Below are positions 52,684-62,157 of a stretch of 64,000 bases of DNA, one piece after another. A program made the position numbers and the translations under genes. Within the stretch, counting starts at the first letter, position 1; every line of letters begins with the position of its first letter. The stretch comes from an uncultured Solirubrobacterales bacterium (GTDB lineage Bacteria > Actinomycetota > Thermoleophilia > Solirubrobacterales > JACPNS01), in contig CAKZMQ010000007.1 in assembly GCA_937128795.1 (NCBI GenBank), positions 290,247 to 354,246 on the forward strand, written 5' to 3'. A model generated the notes under the pieces. The model did no database searches, was not told where the DNA came from, and saw only the letters and a program-made list of their open reading frames with translations.

Positions 52684-54075
52684 GTGAACTCGCGCGAAAC
52701 CGGCGCGAACGCCGCTGCAACTGGATCGAAGACGTCCGACTACGGGCGTGGCGCGGCGTTGCTGACGGTCGGCATCGGCGTGACCGGGCTGGTGACCTTC
52801 GCGTACCTGTCCTTCGCCTCGCACACGCTTTCGAAGGAGCAGTACGGGCAGATCGGCCTGCTCTGGTCGGCGGTCTTCTTGATCACGCCGATCTTCTATC
52901 GGCCGGTCGAGCAGTTGCTGGCGCGCACAATCGCCGAGCGCCGAGCGCGCGATCAAACGCTCGCAGGGCCATTGAAGATCGCTGCGGCGATCCAGTTGAC
53001 ACTCGGTCTCGCCTTCGCCGCACTGGCGCTGGCCTTTCAGGACCGGTTGATCGACGACCTGTTCGATGGCAGCTCAACGCTCTACTGGATCATGTTCAGC
53101 TCGGTGTTGGCGTACGCCGTCAGCTATTTCGGGCGCGGTCTACTGGCGGGCAACCAGCGATTCGGGCTGTACGGGTTGCTCGTGCTGATCGAGGCGAGCG
53201 TGCGCTTCATGTTTCCGGTCGCGGTCGCAGTCGGTTTGCTGTCCGGGCAGAACGCCATTGCGCTGGGCATCCTCGCCGGCCCGGTGATCAGCCTCTTCGT
53301 CGTGCCGCTGGCGCTGATGGGTCGTCAGCGCGCGGCGCGCGCAGCGATCTCGGATAGGCGATCGGCAGCGGAGATCGTCGAGGACGTCAGCGAAGAGATG
53401 GAGACGCTGGACGCCGCTTCGGGCGCGATCGACGTCGAACGTGGGGAGTTCACGATGAGCGAGGGCGGCGGATTCGCGCTCGCCGCGCTGGTGATCATGG
53501 CCTGCGAGCAGGCGATTCTCAATGCGGCCCCCTTCATCGCCAACTCGACCGCAGGCGGCGCAGCCGCAGCCGCCGCAGTGATCAACATCCTCGTGATCGC
53601 CCGAGCGCCGATGCAGCTGTTCCAATCCGTGGCGACCAGCCTGCTCCCGCATCTGTCAAAACTTCGCGCGGCCGACGACTACGGCGAGTACCGAAAGAGC
53701 GTTCGTGTGACGCTGCTGGCAATCTCCGGCGTGGCCGTCGTCGGCGCCTTGGTGATGCTGATCTGCGGACCTTGGCTGATGAGGCTCGTGTTTGGATCGC
53801 AGTACGAGTACGGGCGCCTGGGCTTGATCGCGATCACCGTGGGTATGGGTATCTACCTGTGTGCCGCGACGTTGAATCAGACTGCGCTGGCAGCCAAGCG
53901 AACCGGCGCTGCGGTCGCCTGCTGGCTGACGGCGACGATCGCATTCCTTGCATGGATGCTCTCTCCGATCGTTGAGGACCCTTTGACACGGGTAGAGATC
54001 GGCTATCCGGCGTCGTCGCTGATTCTGTTCACCTTGTTGTTCGTGCTCTATCAGCGAGTGACACCGCGAGACTGA
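52684..54075 (+). CDS. polysaccharide/lipid flippase of the Wzx/MATE (MOP) superfamily
   Basis: A 463-residue multi-pass protein from GTG 52684, with about 12 helices. Typical features are LSKEQYGQIGLLWSAVFLIT near helix 2, FGRGLLAGNQRFGLYG, and LMRLVFGSQYEYGRLGLIAI in the second half. A charged loop of about 40 residues (about 215-258, EIVEDVSEEMETLDAASGA) lies between the two halves. Wzx-like proteins flip undecaprenyl-linked sugars. It follows the glycosyltransferase and methyltransferase genes, suggesting a surface-glycan module. Substrate unknown. Confidence 0.85.
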   Translation: MNSRETGANAAATGSKTSDYGRGAALLTVGIGVTGLVTFAYLSFASHTLSKEQYGQIGLLWSAVFLITPIFYRPVEQLLARTIAERRARDQTLAGPLKIAAAIQLTLGLAFAALALAFQDRLIDDLFDGSSTLYWIMFSSVLAYAVSYFGRGLLAGNQRFGLYGLLVLIEASVRFMFPVAVAVGLLSGQNAIALGILAGPVISLFVVPLALMGRQRAARAAISDRRSAAEIVEDVSEEMETLDAASGAIDVERGEFTMSEGGGFALAALVIMACEQAILNAAPFIANSTAGGAAAAAAVINILVIARAPMQLFQSVATSLLPHLSKLRAADDYGEYRKSVRVTLLAISGVAVVGALVMLICGPWLMRLVFGSQYEYGRLGLIAITVGMGIYLCAATLNQTALAAKRTGAAVACWLTATIAFLAWMLSPIVEDPLTRVEIGYPASSLILFTLLFVLYQRVTPRD

Positions 54076-54114
54076 TTCGGCAGCAGTCGCACGCAGAAAA
54101 CGTCCCGATCGCGA

Positions 54115-54804
54115 TCAACCGTTCGAGGCGACAGCTGCGATCGCTGCATAGGCAGCCGCCGGATCGGCTGCGCCGAACACCGCTGACCCGGCCACCAGCA
54201 GATTTGCTCCTGCGCCGGCAACTTTCGGTGCGGTCACGGCATCAACGCCGCCGTCCACTTCAAGCGCAACACCATCGGGCAACAGCGCACGCATTGCGGC
54301 AAGCTTGTCGATCGACGCGGGGATGAACGGCTGCCCGCCCCAACCCGGATTCACGCTCATGCAGAGCGCATAGTCGATCTCGCCGACGGCCGCACCCATC
54401 GCGTCGACCGGCGTGCCGGGATTGATCACGAGCCCGGCCAGTGCTCCGCCTTCGCGGATCTGGCTGGCGACGCGGTTGACGTGTGGTGTCGCTTCGACGT
54501 GGAACGAAACCGCATCGGCACCTGCCGCTGTGAAGTTGTCGACCTGCCGGTCGGGCTGCTCGATCATCAAGTGCACGTCCAGCACGCCACCGGCATCGTG
54601 CACCTGATCTGCAAGTGCAGAGACGATCAACGGACCGATCGTTATCGGCGGCACGAAGTGTCCATCCATCACGTCGACGTGAATCACCCTGGCACCGGCG
54701 GCCATCACCTCGGCGACCTGTTCGCCGAGTTTCGCGAAGTCCGACGAAAGGATCGAGGGCAGCACCTCGACACCGGCGAACAATTCGCTGGCGCGACTGT
54801 TCAC
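54115..54804 (-). CDS. rpe: ribulose-phosphate 3-epimerase
   Basis: A 229-residue TIM barrel of the pentose phosphate pathway. GTG 54804 gives the normal length. Blocks are LPSILSSDFAKLGEQVAEVM, HVDVMDGHFVPPITIG, LDVHLMIEQPDR, SVNPGWGGQPFIPASIDKL and LEVDGGVDAVTAPKVAGAGA. The metal ligands in HVDVMDGHF and the catalytic Asp in EVDGGV are present. It follows the zinc-ribbon gene by 8 bases. Confidence 0.95.
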   Translation of the reverse strand: MNSRASELFAGVEVLPSILSSDFAKLGEQVAEVMAAGARVIHVDVMDGHFVPPITIGPLIVSALADQVHDAGGVLDVHLMIEQPDRQVDNFTAAGADAVSFHVEATPHVNRVASQIREGGALAGLVINPGTPVDAMGAAVGEIDYALCMSVNPGWGGQPFIPASIDKLAAMRALLPDGVALEVDGGVDAVTAPKVAGAGANLLVAGSAVFGAADPAAAYAAIAAVASNG

Positions 54805-54812
54805 GGATGCGC

Positions 54813-55073
54813 TCAAATCTCTGTGAGCATCCAGGCACCGCAGGACGAGCAATGCAGATCGGACGTGTGGGACATGCGCGCAATTGTGCCATGAGCTCCA
54901 CAGTCCGGACACGCCGACATCAGTTCGTAGCGGTGCAGGCAGTTCACGCAGCGGTAGCGACCGGGAAGGTTGCTGGTCGCGCGCAACCACGGCTCGTTGC
55001 AGCTCGGGCACTGCATGCCGACCTCGAACGCGGATTTCTTTGCTGCTTCGCCTTCCATCCCAACCGATTCCAT
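54813..55073 (-). CDS. YfgJ-like double zinc-ribbon protein
   Basis: An 86-residue protein with four CxxC pairs: C22/C25, C42/C45, C55/C58 and C75/C78. These can bind two zinc ions. Spacing and the segments MQCPSCNEPWLR, YRCVNCLHRYE, ACPDCGAHGT and HCSSCGAWM match E. coli YfgJ (zinc-ribbons_6), whose function is unknown. ATG 55073 gives a 20-residue lead. It lies 8 bases before rpe and 23 after fmt on the same strand, so it is in their operon. Confidence 0.85.
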   Translation of the reverse strand: MESVGMEGEAAKKSAFEVGMQCPSCNEPWLRATSNLPGRYRCVNCLHRYELMSACPDCGAHGTIARMSHTSDLHCSSCGAWMLTEI

Positions 55074-55096
55074 ATTCCCTGCCTAACCCCGTGAAT

Positions 55097-56017
55097 TCAC
55101 GCGAGTTGCGGCACGTCGTTGCCACGAAGATAACTTTCGACGTCCATGGTCTTTCCGCCTGCCGGTTTCACGCGCAGCAGTTCGATCGCACCATCGCTTG
55201 CGCCGACCAGCAGCCGCCCGTCGAGTTCGATTGCCTTTCCGCTCGGGACCGATGCGTCAGCCGGCCGCGCGTCTTCGACTCGCAGCGGGTCGCCGCCGAC
55301 GGTCTGCAGAACCGCGCCGATATGTGGGTTGAGCGCGCGGACCGTCGCGATCAGCGCACCGGCTGTGGACGTACCCGGCTTCAGAACCCGATCGTCGCGT
55401 TCGATCTTTTCTGCGTATGTCACTGCGACCTCGCCGCCCATCTCGCTTTGGTCTGTCCAGGCGATTGTGCCCGATTCATGGGCATCGAGCGCCTCGACCA
55501 GCATTTCGCCGCCGAGATCGGCGAGTTCGGATGCGAGCTCGCCATAGTTGCGGTCATCGATCGGTATCGCCGTTTGCGCGCAGACTGGACCGGCATCGAG
55601 TGCCTCAACGAGACGCATGATCGAAACACCTGTCTGCTGGTCTCCCGCTGCGATGGCGCGTTCGACCGGCGCTGCACCGCGCCACCGCGGAAGCAGTGAG
55701 GGATGGACGTTGAAAATCGGCCAAGCCGAGAGCAGCGGTTCTTTGACGATTGCACCGTATGCGCAAACCGTGAGCGCGGCAGGATTGGTCGCGCGAATGC
55801 GCTCGACCGACTCGGGGCCGTTCACGTCGACAGGCTGAAACAGTTCGATACCGAGTGTGTCGGCTGCCTCCGCGACCGGCGGATGCTGGAGCGTTCGCCC
55901 CCTGCCCTTCGGCCGCGGTGGTCGCGTGACGACGAGCACCGGCCGATGCTGCGAGTCGGCGAGCCGTCGGAGCACCGTGGCGGCGAATTCTGAGGTCCCT
56001 AGATAGACGTTTCGCAA
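55097..56017 (-). CDS. fmt: methionyl-tRNA formyltransferase
   Basis: A 306-residue enzyme that formylates initiator tRNA. It starts MRNVYLGTSEFAATVLRRLA. The active site is IFNVHPSLLPRWRGAAPVER (Asn and His), with TVCAYGAIVKEPLLSAWP and GVSIMRLVEALDAGPV. The C-terminal OB domain ends DVESYLRGNDVPQLA. It lies 17 bases after def, the usual partner. Confidence 0.95.
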   Translation of the reverse strand: MRNVYLGTSEFAATVLRRLADSQHRPVLVVTRPPRPKGRGRTLQHPPVAEAADTLGIELFQPVDVNGPESVERIRATNPAALTVCAYGAIVKEPLLSAWPIFNVHPSLLPRWRGAAPVERAIAAGDQQTGVSIMRLVEALDAGPVCAQTAIPIDDRNYGELASELADLGGEMLVEALDAHESGTIAWTDQSEMGGEVAVTYAEKIERDDRVLKPGTSTAGALIATVRALNPHIGAVLQTVGGDPLRVEDARPADASVPSGKAIELDGRLLVGASDGAIELLRVKPAGGKTMDVESYLRGNDVPQLA

Positions 56018-56034
56018 CGAGTCAGATGCTCGGT

Positions 56035-56640
56035 TCAGGCGGCGTAGCCGACCTGGTCCTCGGCCTCGCGCAGTCCGCGCAGCGCTGCCTTGCGTTGATC
56101 TTTACTCGCGCGATCAAGAATCAAGATGCCGTCGAGATGATCCATTTCATGTTGAATCACGCGTGCATTCAGACCAGATGCCTCGATCCGCACGCGATCT
56201 CCGGCGGCATCCTGACCTGTCACGCGCACATGAATCGGTCGATCGACGTCGACCTGCACGTTCGCGAGGCTCAGGCACCCCTCCTCGAACGACTCTGAAT
56301 CCTCGGAGGACCACTCGATCTCGGGGTTGGCGAGCACGACCGGCGGCGTGTCACCGACTCGGTAAACGAGCAGGCGATTCGAGACGCCGATCTGCGGCGC
56401 CGCGAGACCGATGCCGAAGGCCTCGTCCATCAGGCGAATCATCCGCTCTGCCTGGGCCTTGACGTTCTCGTCGAACACTTCGATCGGGCGGGTGTCGCTT
56501 CGCAGTACCGGATCGCCGAATTGACGAACCTGCGTCAGCGCAGCGCGGCGCACGGCCAAATCTTCAGAGGAAACACCGGCTTCTTCAAGCTTCTTCTCTG
56601 CGTCCGCCGGTCGGTTGTGGCTGTCCGAGGTCGGGCTCAT
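56035..56640 (-). CDS. def: peptide deformylase
   Basis: A 201-residue metalloenzyme that removes the N-formyl group. Motif 1 is GIGLAAPQIGVSN, motif 2 EEGCLSLANV with C122, motif 3 QHEMDHLDGILILDRAS with H164, E165 and H168. About 35 residues precede the family core, longer than usual and variable. It lies between priA and fmt, with 58 and 17 bases. Confidence 0.95.
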   Translation of the reverse strand: MSPTSDSHNRPADAEKKLEEAGVSSEDLAVRRAALTQVRQFGDPVLRSDTRPIEVFDENVKAQAERMIRLMDEAFGIGLAAPQIGVSNRLLVYRVGDTPPVVLANPEIEWSSEDSESFEEGCLSLANVQVDVDRPIHVRVTGQDAAGDRVRIEASGLNARVIQHEMDHLDGILILDRASKDQRKAALRGLREAEDQVGYAA

Positions 56641-56698
56641 CGCCAGATGTTAATTGAAAACCGGGTGCGATGCGCCCGTCCGCAGAAATGTCGGCAGA

Positions 56699-58882
56699 TC
56701 ACTGTGGGTCGACGTCGACCGAGAACTTGACTTCGCGGCCTGCCGCCGATGCCGAAACGAGCTCGATCGCCTCGCGAACGGCAGTTACGGCTCCGCCGCG
56801 GTCGAGCGATTTGATCTCGATCTGGAAACGCTCCAGGCCCTTGCGCTTGAACAACGGTGCCGGGCCGATCATCCTGCCGTCATGCACCTCAATTGCGCGC
56901 ATCAGCGCATCTGCGGCGGCTTGAGCGCGAGTGTGATCCAGCGAGGCGGTCTGGAGTTTGATGATGTGAGAAAACGGCGGATACCCGAACGCCTCGCGTC
57001 GCTGGAGTTCCTCGTGAACGAAGCCCGACGCGTCGTGGTTGGCCGCGAACCGCAGTGCGCGGGCGTCGGGCGAAGCGGTCTGCACGATCACCTTTCCTTC
57101 GCGCGAACCTCTACCGCTCCGACCGGCGAGCTGCGCCACAAGTGCGAACGTTCGCTCCTCTGCGCGAAAATCGGGAAAGTTGAGCGTCGAATCGGCGTCG
57201 ATGACCACACCGAGTGTGACGTCGGGAAAATCGTGCCCCTTGGCGACCATCTGTGTGCCGACCAGCACGCCCGACGTCGCCGCTTCGAAACGACCGAGCA
57301 CGGATGCCACACCCTCGCGACCGGCCGTGTCCGCATCGAGCCTGAAAACCTCCAGCGACCCGCCAAGCGCATCGCGTAGTTCGTGTTCGAGCCGTTCGGT
57401 GCCTGCGCCGTGACGGGCGATCGACGCAGAATCGCAATCCGGGCAGTGCTCGGGTACGCGTTCGCGATGGCCACAGTGGTGACAACTCACCTCGGAGCGC
57501 TGCATGTGCAGCACAAGCGTGACGTCGCAATTTGGACAGATCCACGCGCGACCGCAGCTCTGGCACGTGAGATAGTTCGACCAGCCGCGGCGATTGAGCA
57601 GGACGATCGCCTTCTCCCCTCTGGCCGCGACCGAGGCCAGCGCGGCGCTGGTCTGCGGATGCAGCGCGGTTCGCTGACCGGACATGTCGACCAGCGAAAC
57701 CGGCGGCAGCGGACTGCCGTCGACGCGCAGCGGCAGTTTGATTCTGCGCGACCGCTGCCAACTCTCTGCACGGGGCGTCGCACTCCCGCTGAGCAGCACC
57801 GCCCGCTCGACGAAGGCGCGGCGCAAAGCGACCTCGCGAGCGTCATAGCGCGGGTCGCCGTCCTGTTTGTACGAGGCGTCGTGCTCTTCGTCGACGATCA
57901 CCAAACCGAGGTTCTTGACGGGAGCAAACACCGCCGAGCGAGGCCCAACGGCGATCGTCGCCTCGCCACGCTGCAGCCGCAACCATTCGTCGTGGCGCTC
58001 GCCCGGCGAGAGCTGCGAGTGGAGCACCGCAACACGGTCCTTGAAGCGAGCAGAAAACCGCGTCAACACCTGTGGCGTGAGGGCGATCTCGGGGACCATC
58101 ACGATCACGCCGCTCCCGCGTTCGATCGCGGCCTCAGCTGCACCCAGGTAGACCTCCGTCTTGCCGCTTCCGGTGACGCCGTGCAGCAGAAGATCTTCGT
58201 GGCCGTGATCCAGGGCGTCGGCGATCTGCGCGAGCGCAGCAGATTGGTCGGCCGTCAATTCGGGGCGCTCGACCAAGTTTCCGATTGCCGTTGCCGTCGG
58301 CACGCGACGCTGCTCGCGTGCGTCGATCACTACCAGTTCGCGACCTTCGAGGCGGCGTAGCGCCGCGATCGACGATCCGATCGAATTCTCGGCTTTTGCC
58401 GTGGCGATGCCCTCCGGGTTTGCTGCAAGGCCCACAAGCGCCTGGCGTTGCAGATCGGTCAGTCTGACCTCGTCGCTGGCCAGCGCCGACTTCCCGGCGT
58501 CGGTGATCGTCGCGTAGAAGGCAGTCTTCGGCTTGCTGGACTTCGCAGACGCGCCGGTACCGGTGCCGGGCGGCGTTACCAGTGCCAGACCACGCGCCGG
58601 TGTCGAGCAGTACTGCTCGGCCACCCACAGCCCCAGATCAACGAGCGGCGCAGGAACGCCCGAGTCGAGCACCTTGAGCGGTTCGGCGAGCTTTTCGTCC
58701 GGCAAATCGCTGGATTCGGCCATCGCCGTGACAACCCCAAGGATCTTGCGGCGGGCGAAGGGAACGAGCAGCACCGAACCCACCCCCACACTGCCTTGCA
58801 TTGCCTCTGGCAACCGATAGTCAAACGGTCCACGCAGGGCTCGCGCCGTGGTCAACGGCTCGACTTTGGCGATTGCGCTCAC
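56699..58882 (-). CDS. priA: primosomal replication protein N' / helicase PriA
   Basis: A 727-residue replication-restart helicase. The N-terminal 3' DNA-binding domain is FDYRLPEAMQGSVGVGSVLL. Walker A LLLHGVTGSGKTEVYLGAAE, motif II VIVDEEHDASYKQDGDPRYD and AVLLSGSATPRAESW are intact, so it should be an active helicase, unlike the degenerate PriA of mycobacteria. The zinc-binding insert has eight Cys (YLTCQSCGRAWICPNCDV and VSCHHCGHRE to CPDCDS). It lies between metK and def. Confidence 0.95.
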   Translation of the reverse strand: MSAIAKVEPLTTARALRGPFDYRLPEAMQGSVGVGSVLLVPFARRKILGVVTAMAESSDLPDEKLAEPLKVLDSGVPAPLVDLGLWVAEQYCSTPARGLALVTPPGTGTGASAKSSKPKTAFYATITDAGKSALASDEVRLTDLQRQALVGLAANPEGIATAKAENSIGSSIAALRRLEGRELVVIDAREQRRVPTATAIGNLVERPELTADQSAALAQIADALDHGHEDLLLHGVTGSGKTEVYLGAAEAAIERGSGVIVMVPEIALTPQVLTRFSARFKDRVAVLHSQLSPGERHDEWLRLQRGEATIAVGPRSAVFAPVKNLGLVIVDEEHDASYKQDGDPRYDAREVALRRAFVERAVLLSGSATPRAESWQRSRRIKLPLRVDGSPLPPVSLVDMSGQRTALHPQTSAALASVAARGEKAIVLLNRRGWSNYLTCQSCGRAWICPNCDVTLVLHMQRSEVSCHHCGHRERVPEHCPDCDSASIARHGAGTERLEHELRDALGGSLEVFRLDADTAGREGVASVLGRFEAATSGVLVGTQMVAKGHDFPDVTLGVVIDADSTLNFPDFRAEERTFALVAQLAGRSGRGSREGKVIVQTASPDARALRFAANHDASGFVHEELQRREAFGYPPFSHIIKLQTASLDHTRAQAAADALMRAIEVHDGRMIGPAPLFKRKGLERFQIEIKSLDRGGAVTAVREAIELVSASAAGREVKFSVDVDPQ

Positions 58883-58932
58883 GGCCCGAGATTAGGTGCG
58901 AGCGCGGACCAAGAAAACGCGTGCACCGAAAT

Positions 58933-58961
58933 GACGAAGGCGCCACGTGGGCGCCTTCGTC
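58933..58961 (-). terminator. terminator hairpin after metK
   Basis: A perfect 12 bp stem (GACGAAGGCGCC/GGCGCCTTCGTC) with a 5-base loop lies 24 bases past the metK stop, in the 103 bp gap before priA. The T-run after it on the minus strand is weak (ATTTC); on the plus strand TTTTT comes 8 bases later. Confidence 0.7.
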
Positions 58962-58985
58962 CAAGGAACTTTTTGCGAGCGCTGG

Positions 58986-60221
58986 CTATGCGCCGACGGC
59001 TGCGGTCAAGCCAGCCGCCTCGGCAAGCACGGCGGCCTTGTCCGTGTTTTCCCACGTGAAGTCCGAGTCCTCGCGACCGAAGTGGCCGTATGCGGAGGTC
59101 TTGCCGTAGATCGGACGGTGCAGGTCGAGATACTCGCGGAAGGCTCCGGGGCGAAGGTCGAAGTTGTCGACGACGAGCTGGTGGAGCTGTCCGCGGCCGA
59201 TCTTCTCCGTGCCGAAAGTCTCGATCGAGATGCTGACCGGCTCGGCCTTGCCGATCGCGTAGGCAACCTGAACTTCGGCGCGCTCGGCCAATCCGGCAGC
59301 GACGATGTTCTTGGCGACGTAACGCGCGGCGTAAGCGGCCGAGCGGTCGACCTTTGACGGGTCCTTGCCACTGAAGGCGCCGCCGCCGTGACGACCCATG
59401 CCGCCGTAGGTGTCGACGATGATCTTGCGACCTGTCAGACCGGCGTCACCCATCGGGCCGCCGATCACGAAGTTGCCGGTCGGGTTGACCAGAAAACGGG
59501 TCAGCAGATCGGCCTCGTCGTAGAGGTCGGCCGGAAGTATCGGCTTTACGACGTGCTCCCAGAGGTCCGCCTTGATCTGGTCGACCGTGTAGCCGTCTTC
59601 GTGCTGCGTGCTGATCAGCAGCTGCTCGATGGCGACAGGCTTGCCGTCGCGATAACGAACGGAGACCTGCGTCTTGGCGTCGGGGCGAAAATACGGAACG
59701 GTGCCGTCCTTGCGCACCTGGGCGTGACGCGCGGCGAGCTTGTGCGCCAGTGAGATCGGCAGCGGCATCAGCTCTTCAGTCTCGTTGCTCGCGTAGCCGA
59801 ACATCATTCCCTGGTCGCCGGCGCCGGCGACGTGCTTCTCGTCGTCCGAGCCGCCTTCGCGGACCTCAATCCCGGTGTCAACGCCCTGCGCGATGTCGGG
59901 TGACTGCTTGTCCAAGGTGACCATCACGGCGCAGGTGTTTGCGTCGAAACCCTTGTCCGAGTGGTCGTAGCCGATCTCGAGCACAGTCTTTCGGGCGAGT
60001 TCCTGGACGTCGAAGTTGGCTGTCGTACTGATCTCGCCTCCGACGACGATCAATCCCGTGGTGACAAAAGTTTCACACGCAACGCGACCCGCGGGGTCCT
60101 GCGCCATCACCGCGTCGAGCACGGCGTCAGAAATTGCGTCGGCGATCTTGTCGGGGTGACCCTCAGAGACAGATTCCGAGGTGAAGAGGTATTCGTTGTC
60201 GGCAAACTCGTTGATGCTCAT
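58986..60221 (-). CDS. metK: S-adenosylmethionine synthetase
   Basis: A 411-residue enzyme that makes SAM from methionine and ATP. ATG 60221 ([20 protein letters not shown]) gives normal length; the frame is open 48 codons upstream. Signature blocks are [72 protein letters not shown] and [13 protein letters not shown]. It follows an ABC-2 exporter after a 170 bp leader. Confidence 0.96.
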   Translation of the reverse strand: MSINEFADNEYLFTSESVSEGHPDKIADAISDAVLDAVMAQDPAGRVACETFVTTGLIVVGGEISTTANFDVQELARKTVLEIGYDHSDKGFDANTCAVMVTLDKQSPDIAQGVDTGIEVREGGSDDEKHVAGAGDQGMMFGYASNETEELMPLPISLAHKLAARHAQVRKDGTVPYFRPDAKTQVSVRYRDGKPVAIEQLLISTQHEDGYTVDQIKADLWEHVVKPILPADLYDEADLLTRFLVNPTGNFVIGGPMGDAGLTGRKIIVDTYGGMGRHGGGAFSGKDPSKVDRSAAYAARYVAKNIVAAGLAERAEVQVAYAIGKAEPVSISIETFGTEKIGRGQLHQLVVDNFDLRPGAFREYLDLHRPIYGKTSAYGHFGREDSDFTWENTDKAAVLAEAAGLTAAVGA

Positions 60222-60391
60222 GCTTGGGAATTGCTCCAGATCGAGTAGAACTTTTCGAGGACGTGCTGGGGACCAGCCGTGCTGGGAACGATTGTGGCGG
60301 AATTGGAACCTTCGAACGCCGCAAAGTCGTGTTGCTGAATAGTAGCCACCGGCCCCCAAATACACCGTATATCAGACTGATTAAGTCGTAT
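60222..60391 (-). other. metK leader region
   Basis: 170 bp between the ABC-2 permease stop and metK. A TACTAT box (minus strand, 60338-60343) could be a -10, without a clear -35. The conserved blocks of SAM-I, SAM-II or SAM-IV riboswitches were not found by eye. Confidence 0.4.
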
Positions 60392-61171
60392 TTACGCGGA
60401 CTCGCGCGGTTCCCAGCGGAACTTCAACGAGGCGAAGATCAGGCCGATTGCGCCCCATACGATCACGTTTAGCAGGTCATTGAAGTGGATCGCGATCCCC
60501 TCTGCGTTGGGGCTGAAGGACTCGAACAGACACGCCCCCAGGTGATAGATCGGAAAGATCTGGCCGATCTCACGCAGTACGTCCGGCAGGTTGGAGGCGT
60601 CTCCGAAGACGCCGGAGATGAAGTAGAGCGGCAACACGATCATGTTTGTGATCGCCGGCGCCGCAGCCTGGTTGGGAATGAATACGGTCAACGCAAAACC
60701 GAGTGCGCAGAACGCAATCGAGCCGACAATCGTGGCGATCGCGACACCGATCAAGCGTGTTCCTGTGATGTCGACGTCGTACGCGAGCTTGCCAGCGAGC
60801 ATGATCACGACGGCGATCATGCCGGCGTTGACAACGGCGCTGGCGGTGCGGGCCGACACGAACACGCTCGTAGGCAACGGAGTGCCGCGCATACGTTTGA
60901 GCACTCCCATCTCGCGTTGAAACGTGATCGTCATCGCAATGTTTACGAAGGTTGCGCTGACGATTCCGAGCGTCATGATCGCTGGCACGAGGTATTGATC
61001 GCCGAGCAGGTCGTAGACCGGGTCGCGATTGGAACCGCTACCGAAAACCGCCCCGAGGAGGAACAAGAAGATCAGCGGCAGGGCGACCGAAAAGAAGACT
61101 GAAGCCGGGTTGCGCCAGAAAAGTTTCTGGTCGTAGCGGAACTGATGCGCGAAGAGTCGCAAGAGCTTCAC
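60392..61171 (-). CDS. ABC-2 type transporter permease
   Basis: A 259-residue permease with six helices. RNPASVFFSVALPLIFLFLL starts helix 1; TITFQREMGVLKRMRGTPLP is the coupling segment; MIVLPLYFISGVFGDASNLP is the typical ABC-2 signature. It should export a drug or lipid-like compound. GTG 61171 overlaps the ATPase stop (GTGA). Substrate unknown; drug-resistance-like. Confidence 0.92.
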   Translation of the reverse strand: MKLLRLFAHQFRYDQKLFWRNPASVFFSVALPLIFLFLLGAVFGSGSNRDPVYDLLGDQYLVPAIMTLGIVSATFVNIAMTITFQREMGVLKRMRGTPLPTSVFVSARTASAVVNAGMIAVVIMLAGKLAYDVDITGTRLIGVAIATIVGSIAFCALGFALTVFIPNQAAAPAITNMIVLPLYFISGVFGDASNLPDVLREIGQIFPIYHLGACLFESFSPNAEGIAIHFNDLLNVIVWGAIGLIFASLKFRWEPRESA

Positions 61172-62088
61172 TCCCCCTCCTCCCCGTTGTTCGACGTCAG
61201 TTGGAGGTAGATGTCCTCAAGCGATGGGCGGGCGACCTTCAGGTCCAGCAGTTCGGCGCCATGGTCCACGGCCCAAGTCGTGATCTCGTGAAGTGCGCGC
61301 GTGACATTTTCCGCGTCGAGTGAAACGCTGCCGTCGGCCGCGGCCGCGGCGCGAAACGTCGGCGGCAGGTCTGACACCGCGATCCGCGACTCCAGACGAA
61401 AGCTGATGCGCGTTGGCAGCTTGTCGCGCCCGCCGATCTCTTCCGGTGAGCCCTGCGCGACTATCTCGCCCCCTGCAAAGACTGCGACACGGTCAGCCAG
61501 TTGCTGGGCCTCCTCCATGTAGTGCGTGGTCAACACGATTGTCTTGCCCAGCTCGCGCATCGAGGAGATGGCGGTCCACGCCTCGCGACGAGCCTCCGGA
61601 TCGAATCCCGTCGTCGGCTCATCGAGGAAAATCAGGTCCGGATCGCCGATCAGCGCCATCGCCACATCGAGTCGGCGTTTCTGACCTCCGGAAAGTCGCC
61701 CGGCGCGGGCGTCCGCCTTTTCGCTCAATCCAGTCAGTTCGATCGTTTCTGCAACCGGACGCGAGCGGCGGTAGTAGCCGGCGTACATCTCGAGCGTTTC
61801 ACGAACCGTGAGCTGAGGCAACATTTCGCAGTCCTGCAGCACGATGCCGATCCGCTCGCGCCATGCCCGCGTCGGCATGCTGGGATCCACTCCGAGTACG
61901 TCAACTTCGCCCTCGCTGCGGTCGCGATATCCCTCGAGGATCTCGACGGTGGTCGTCTTGCCGGCACCGTTGGGCCCGAGGATCGCGAAAACCTCGCCGG
62001 TTTCGACGGTCAGGTCAATGCCTTTGACGGCCTCGAAGTTGCCATACAACTTGCGCAGGCCGCGAATGGAAATCGCGGGGGCGTTCAC
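61168..62088 (-). CDS. ABC transporter ATPase (drug/lipid exporter type)
   Basis: A 306-residue ATPase from GTG 62088 (an ATG/GTG-free extension to 62139 is open). Walker A FAILGPNGAGKTTTVEILEG, signature GRLSGGQKRRLDVAMALIGD, Walker B LIFLDEPTTGFDPEARREAW and H-loop VLTTHYMEEAQQLADRVAVF are those of the DrrA/CcmA-like class. The C-terminal 80 residues form the DUF4162-like regulatory region. It is coupled to the permease by GTGA. Confidence 0.92.
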   Translation of the reverse strand: MNAPAISIRGLRKLYGNFEAVKGIDLTVETGEVFAILGPNGAGKTTTVEILEGYRDRSEGEVDVLGVDPSMPTRAWRERIGIVLQDCEMLPQLTVRETLEMYAGYYRRSRPVAETIELTGLSEKADARAGRLSGGQKRRLDVAMALIGDPDLIFLDEPTTGFDPEARREAWTAISSMRELGKTIVLTTHYMEEAQQLADRVAVFAGGEIVAQGSPEEIGGRDKLPTRISFRLESRIAVSDLPPTFRAAAAADGSVSLDAENVTRALHEITTWAVDHGAELLDLKVARPSLEDIYLQLTSNNGEEGE

Positions 62089-62157
62089 GGGGTTGCGAAT
62101 CCTACGCGAGCCACTGTGTGCGCAAGTGCGGATCGTCACATCGCGCTCGCCGGGCGA

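Noticed and set aside
60222..60391. SAM riboswitch before metK
   Set aside because: Conserved SAM-I, SAM-II and SAM-IV sequence blocks were not seen by eye; a covariance search would be decisive.
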